From FEN-727 sp036508635 (GTDB lineage Bacteria; Actinomycetota; Geothermincolia; Fen-727; Anoxymicrobiaceae): DNA of 7,044 nt. The stretch covers positions 1 through 7,044 of the forward strand of contig DATCGY010000262.1 of NCBI GenBank assembly GCA_036508635.1, in the 5' to 3' direction. Positions within the stretch are counted from its first letter, which is position 1; every line of letters begins with the position of its first letter. A program made the translations under genes and the position numbers. The notes below the pieces were generated by a model that saw nothing but the letters and a program-made list of their open reading frames with translations, had not been told where the DNA came from and searched no databases. This document shows, one piece after another, positions 5,899 through 7,044 of the stretch.

Positions 5899-7044
5899 AT
5901 GCTTAACAGGAGTGGTGGCGCAAGAAAGAATCTCAAACAGGCTTGCCGGTGGACTCGCGCGCTCGCGGCGATCGTCACGCTTGCGGTCGTTTCGACATTG
6001 ATCTGCGGCACCGCCATGGCCTCCGCCTCGTACAAGTGGGACGGCGGACACGATACGCTCGGGTGGTCCGCGCCGGCAAAGACGATGTACTTCGCCGAGG
6101 GGACGACTCGCAACGGCTTCGAAGAATATCTTATACTGCGCAACCCCGGTTCGACCGCCTCGCAGGTATTCATAAACTACCTCTTCACATCCGGAGCCCC
6201 ACGCATGCAGCACCTCAGGCTCGAGGCCGGCGCCGGCACCTCGATCCTCGTCAATGACTTCGTGGGCTACGGCAAGGACGTCTCTATCGCCCTGAGCGCG
6301 GACCCCGGGATAATCGCCGAGCGCGAGACCTACTTCAACTATAAGGGCGTATGGACGGGCGGTCACGTCACGTGCGGGGTCAGGTCGCCCGAGGATACCT
6401 GGTACTTCGCCGAGGGTACGACGCGCGCAGGCTTTCAGGAGTGGCTCTGCCTGCAGAACCCCGGTAGAAAAGATATTCCCGCGACCATCACTTACATGCT
6501 GGGAACCGGTGAGACCCGTGACGAAAACGTCACCCTGCCGGCGAACAGCCGTAAGACCATCGATGTCAACAACTCGGTGGGCACCGGGCAGGACGTCTCG
6601 ATAAAAGTAAAGGCCACGAGGCCGATAGTGGCTGAGCGCCCCATGTACTTCGATTACAAGAGTGCCTGGAGGGGAGGCCACACTGCTACGGGGGCTTCCT
6701 CGCTCGGGACTACCTGGGATTTCGCCGAAGGCACGACGCGGTCGGGGTTCGAGGAGTGGCTATGCATCGTGAACCCGGGCTCGGACGCCACGGCGAAAGT
6801 CGAGTACATGTTCCCCGGTGAACAGCCGCTGGTGCGCGACTACGCCCTGAAAGCGCACGCGCGCACGACCATCTTCGTCAACGGGGAGGTCGGCCCCGAA
6901 AAGGACGTCTCCATCAGGGTGACCTCGGACAGCGACATCCTCTGTGAGCGACCGATGTACTTCAGTTATCACGGAGCCTGGGAGGGAGGGCACGATGTCC
7001 TCGGCACCCAGGAAGGTGCCGTGACATGGTATTTCCCGTTTTCC
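5899..7044 (+). CDS. Secreted protein with ~105-residue YFAEGTTR repeats (3' end outside the window)
   Basis: An open frame of 382 codons runs from ATG 5899 to the window edge without a stop, so the C-terminus is missing. The N-terminus is a classical signal peptide: basic region (R4, R9, K10, K13, R17, R20), hydrophobic core ~21-38 (ALAAIVTLAVVSTLI), and likely signal peptidase I cleavage after A41 (AMA) or A43. After a short lead-in come tandem units, each opening with an aromatic-rich T-[MW]-[YD]-F-A-E-G-T-T-R-x-G-F-x-E-[YW]-L-x-x-x-N-P-G block and closing with an E-R-x-x-Y-F-x-Y-x-x-x-W-x-G-G-H block, with K/Q-D-V-S-I between. Units begin at residues 62, 167 and 272, with a fourth beginning at 376. 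Alternating hydrophobics suggest beta-sandwich domains in a cell-surface or extracellular protein. Similar repeats occur, as I recall, in uncultured actinobacterial surface proteins; no enzymatic motif is visible and the function is unknown. Confidence 0.85.
   Translation, partial: MLNRSGGARKNLKQACRWTRALAAIVTLAVVSTLICGTAMASASYKWDGGHDTLGWSAPAKTMYFAEGTTRNGFEEYLILRNPGSTASQVFINYLFTSGAPRMQHLRLEAGAGTSILVNDFVGYGKDVSIALSADPGIIAERETYFNYKGVWTGGHVTCGVRSPEDTWYFAEGTTRAGFQEWLCLQNPGRKDIPATITYMLGTGETRDENVTLPANSRKTIDVNNSVGTGQDVSIKVKATRPIVAERPMYFDYKSAWRGGHTATGASSLGTTWDFAEGTTRSGFEEWLCIVNPGSDATAKVEYMFPGEQPLVRDYALKAHARTTIFVNGEVGPEKDVSIRVTSDSDILCERPMYFSYHGAWEGGHDVLGTQEGAVTWYFPFS
6082..7044 (+). repeat. Tandem ~315-bp coding repeats (protein-level)
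   Basis: Three full units and the start of a fourth: 6082-6396, 6397-6711 and 6712-7023, then 7024 onward. Period is 105, 105 and 104 residues. Protein conservation is high at the unit ends (FAEGTTR, WL...NPG, DVSI, ER..YF.Y...W.GGH), while DNA identity is patchy, so these are old, diverged duplications rather than recent ones. Confidence 0.85.

Noticed and set aside
5225..6001. Plus-strand open frame (258 codons) opposite the radical SAM gene
   Set aside because: Shadow of the radical SAM coding strand, with no domain; it also overlaps the start of the repeat protein in another frame.
5866..6681. Minus-strand open frame (271 codons) opposite the repeat protein
   Set aside because: The plus strand codes a signal peptide and regular repeats; the antisense translation is a low-complexity shadow.
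1..7044. CRISPR arrays, tRNA or rRNA genes, complete insertion sequences
   Set aside because: No short direct-repeat/spacer pattern, no cloverleaf or rRNA-like sequence, and no transposase frame were seen; the only tandem repeats are the protein-coding ones after 6082.

Overview
The window is GC-rich bacterial DNA. Three features suggest an uncultured, probably anaerobic, deep-branching Gram-positive lineage, perhaps an Actinomycetota relative: a likely leaderless secreted protein built of 'YFAEGTTR..GF.EWL...NPG' repeats, a clostridial-type 4-hydroxybutyryl-CoA dehydratase, and a probable selenoprotein. This placement is inference from protein style, because no rRNA or other phylogenetic marker is present.

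Left edge (1-225): a short open frame enters from the left. It is followed by a small hairpin and then a perfect 21-bp inverted repeat with a 20-nt loop, which looks like a REP/MITE-type palindrome. A UbiE-like class I SAM methyltransferase follows on the plus strand (226-894).

Middle (907-4412, all minus strand): a decayed C-terminal piece of a type-B carboxylesterase lies next to, and out of frame with, the 3' end of an epoxyqueuosine-reductase-like iron-sulfur protein, whose last ~27 residues read through the esterase remnant. Upstream of that is the most interesting gene, a membrane-anchored protein with an N-terminal zinc ribbon, one transmembrane helix and a thioredoxin domain. Its first active-site cysteine codon is replaced by an in-frame TGA (Sec-Gly-Val-Cys). 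A 7-bp hairpin with a G-U-C apical loop follows at the distance expected of a bacterial SECIS element. An ordinary gene finder would split this gene in two at the TGA. Next comes 4-hydroxybutyryl-CoA dehydratase (abfD) with all four [4Fe-4S] ligands and the known catalytic residues conserved.

Right (4556-7044): a B12-binding-domain radical SAM protein (minus, TTG start) is divergent from a secreted ~105-residue-repeat protein (plus, 5899 to beyond the window end). The 47-bp gap between them carries a TAATAT box placed so that the repeat protein is probably translated from a leaderless mRNA.

The genes do not form one evident pathway. Several concern redox or radical chemistry (Fe-S protein, seleno-thioredoxin, Fe-S/flavin dehydratase, radical SAM), consistent with an anaerobic lifestyle, but spacing gives no strong evidence of a shared operon.
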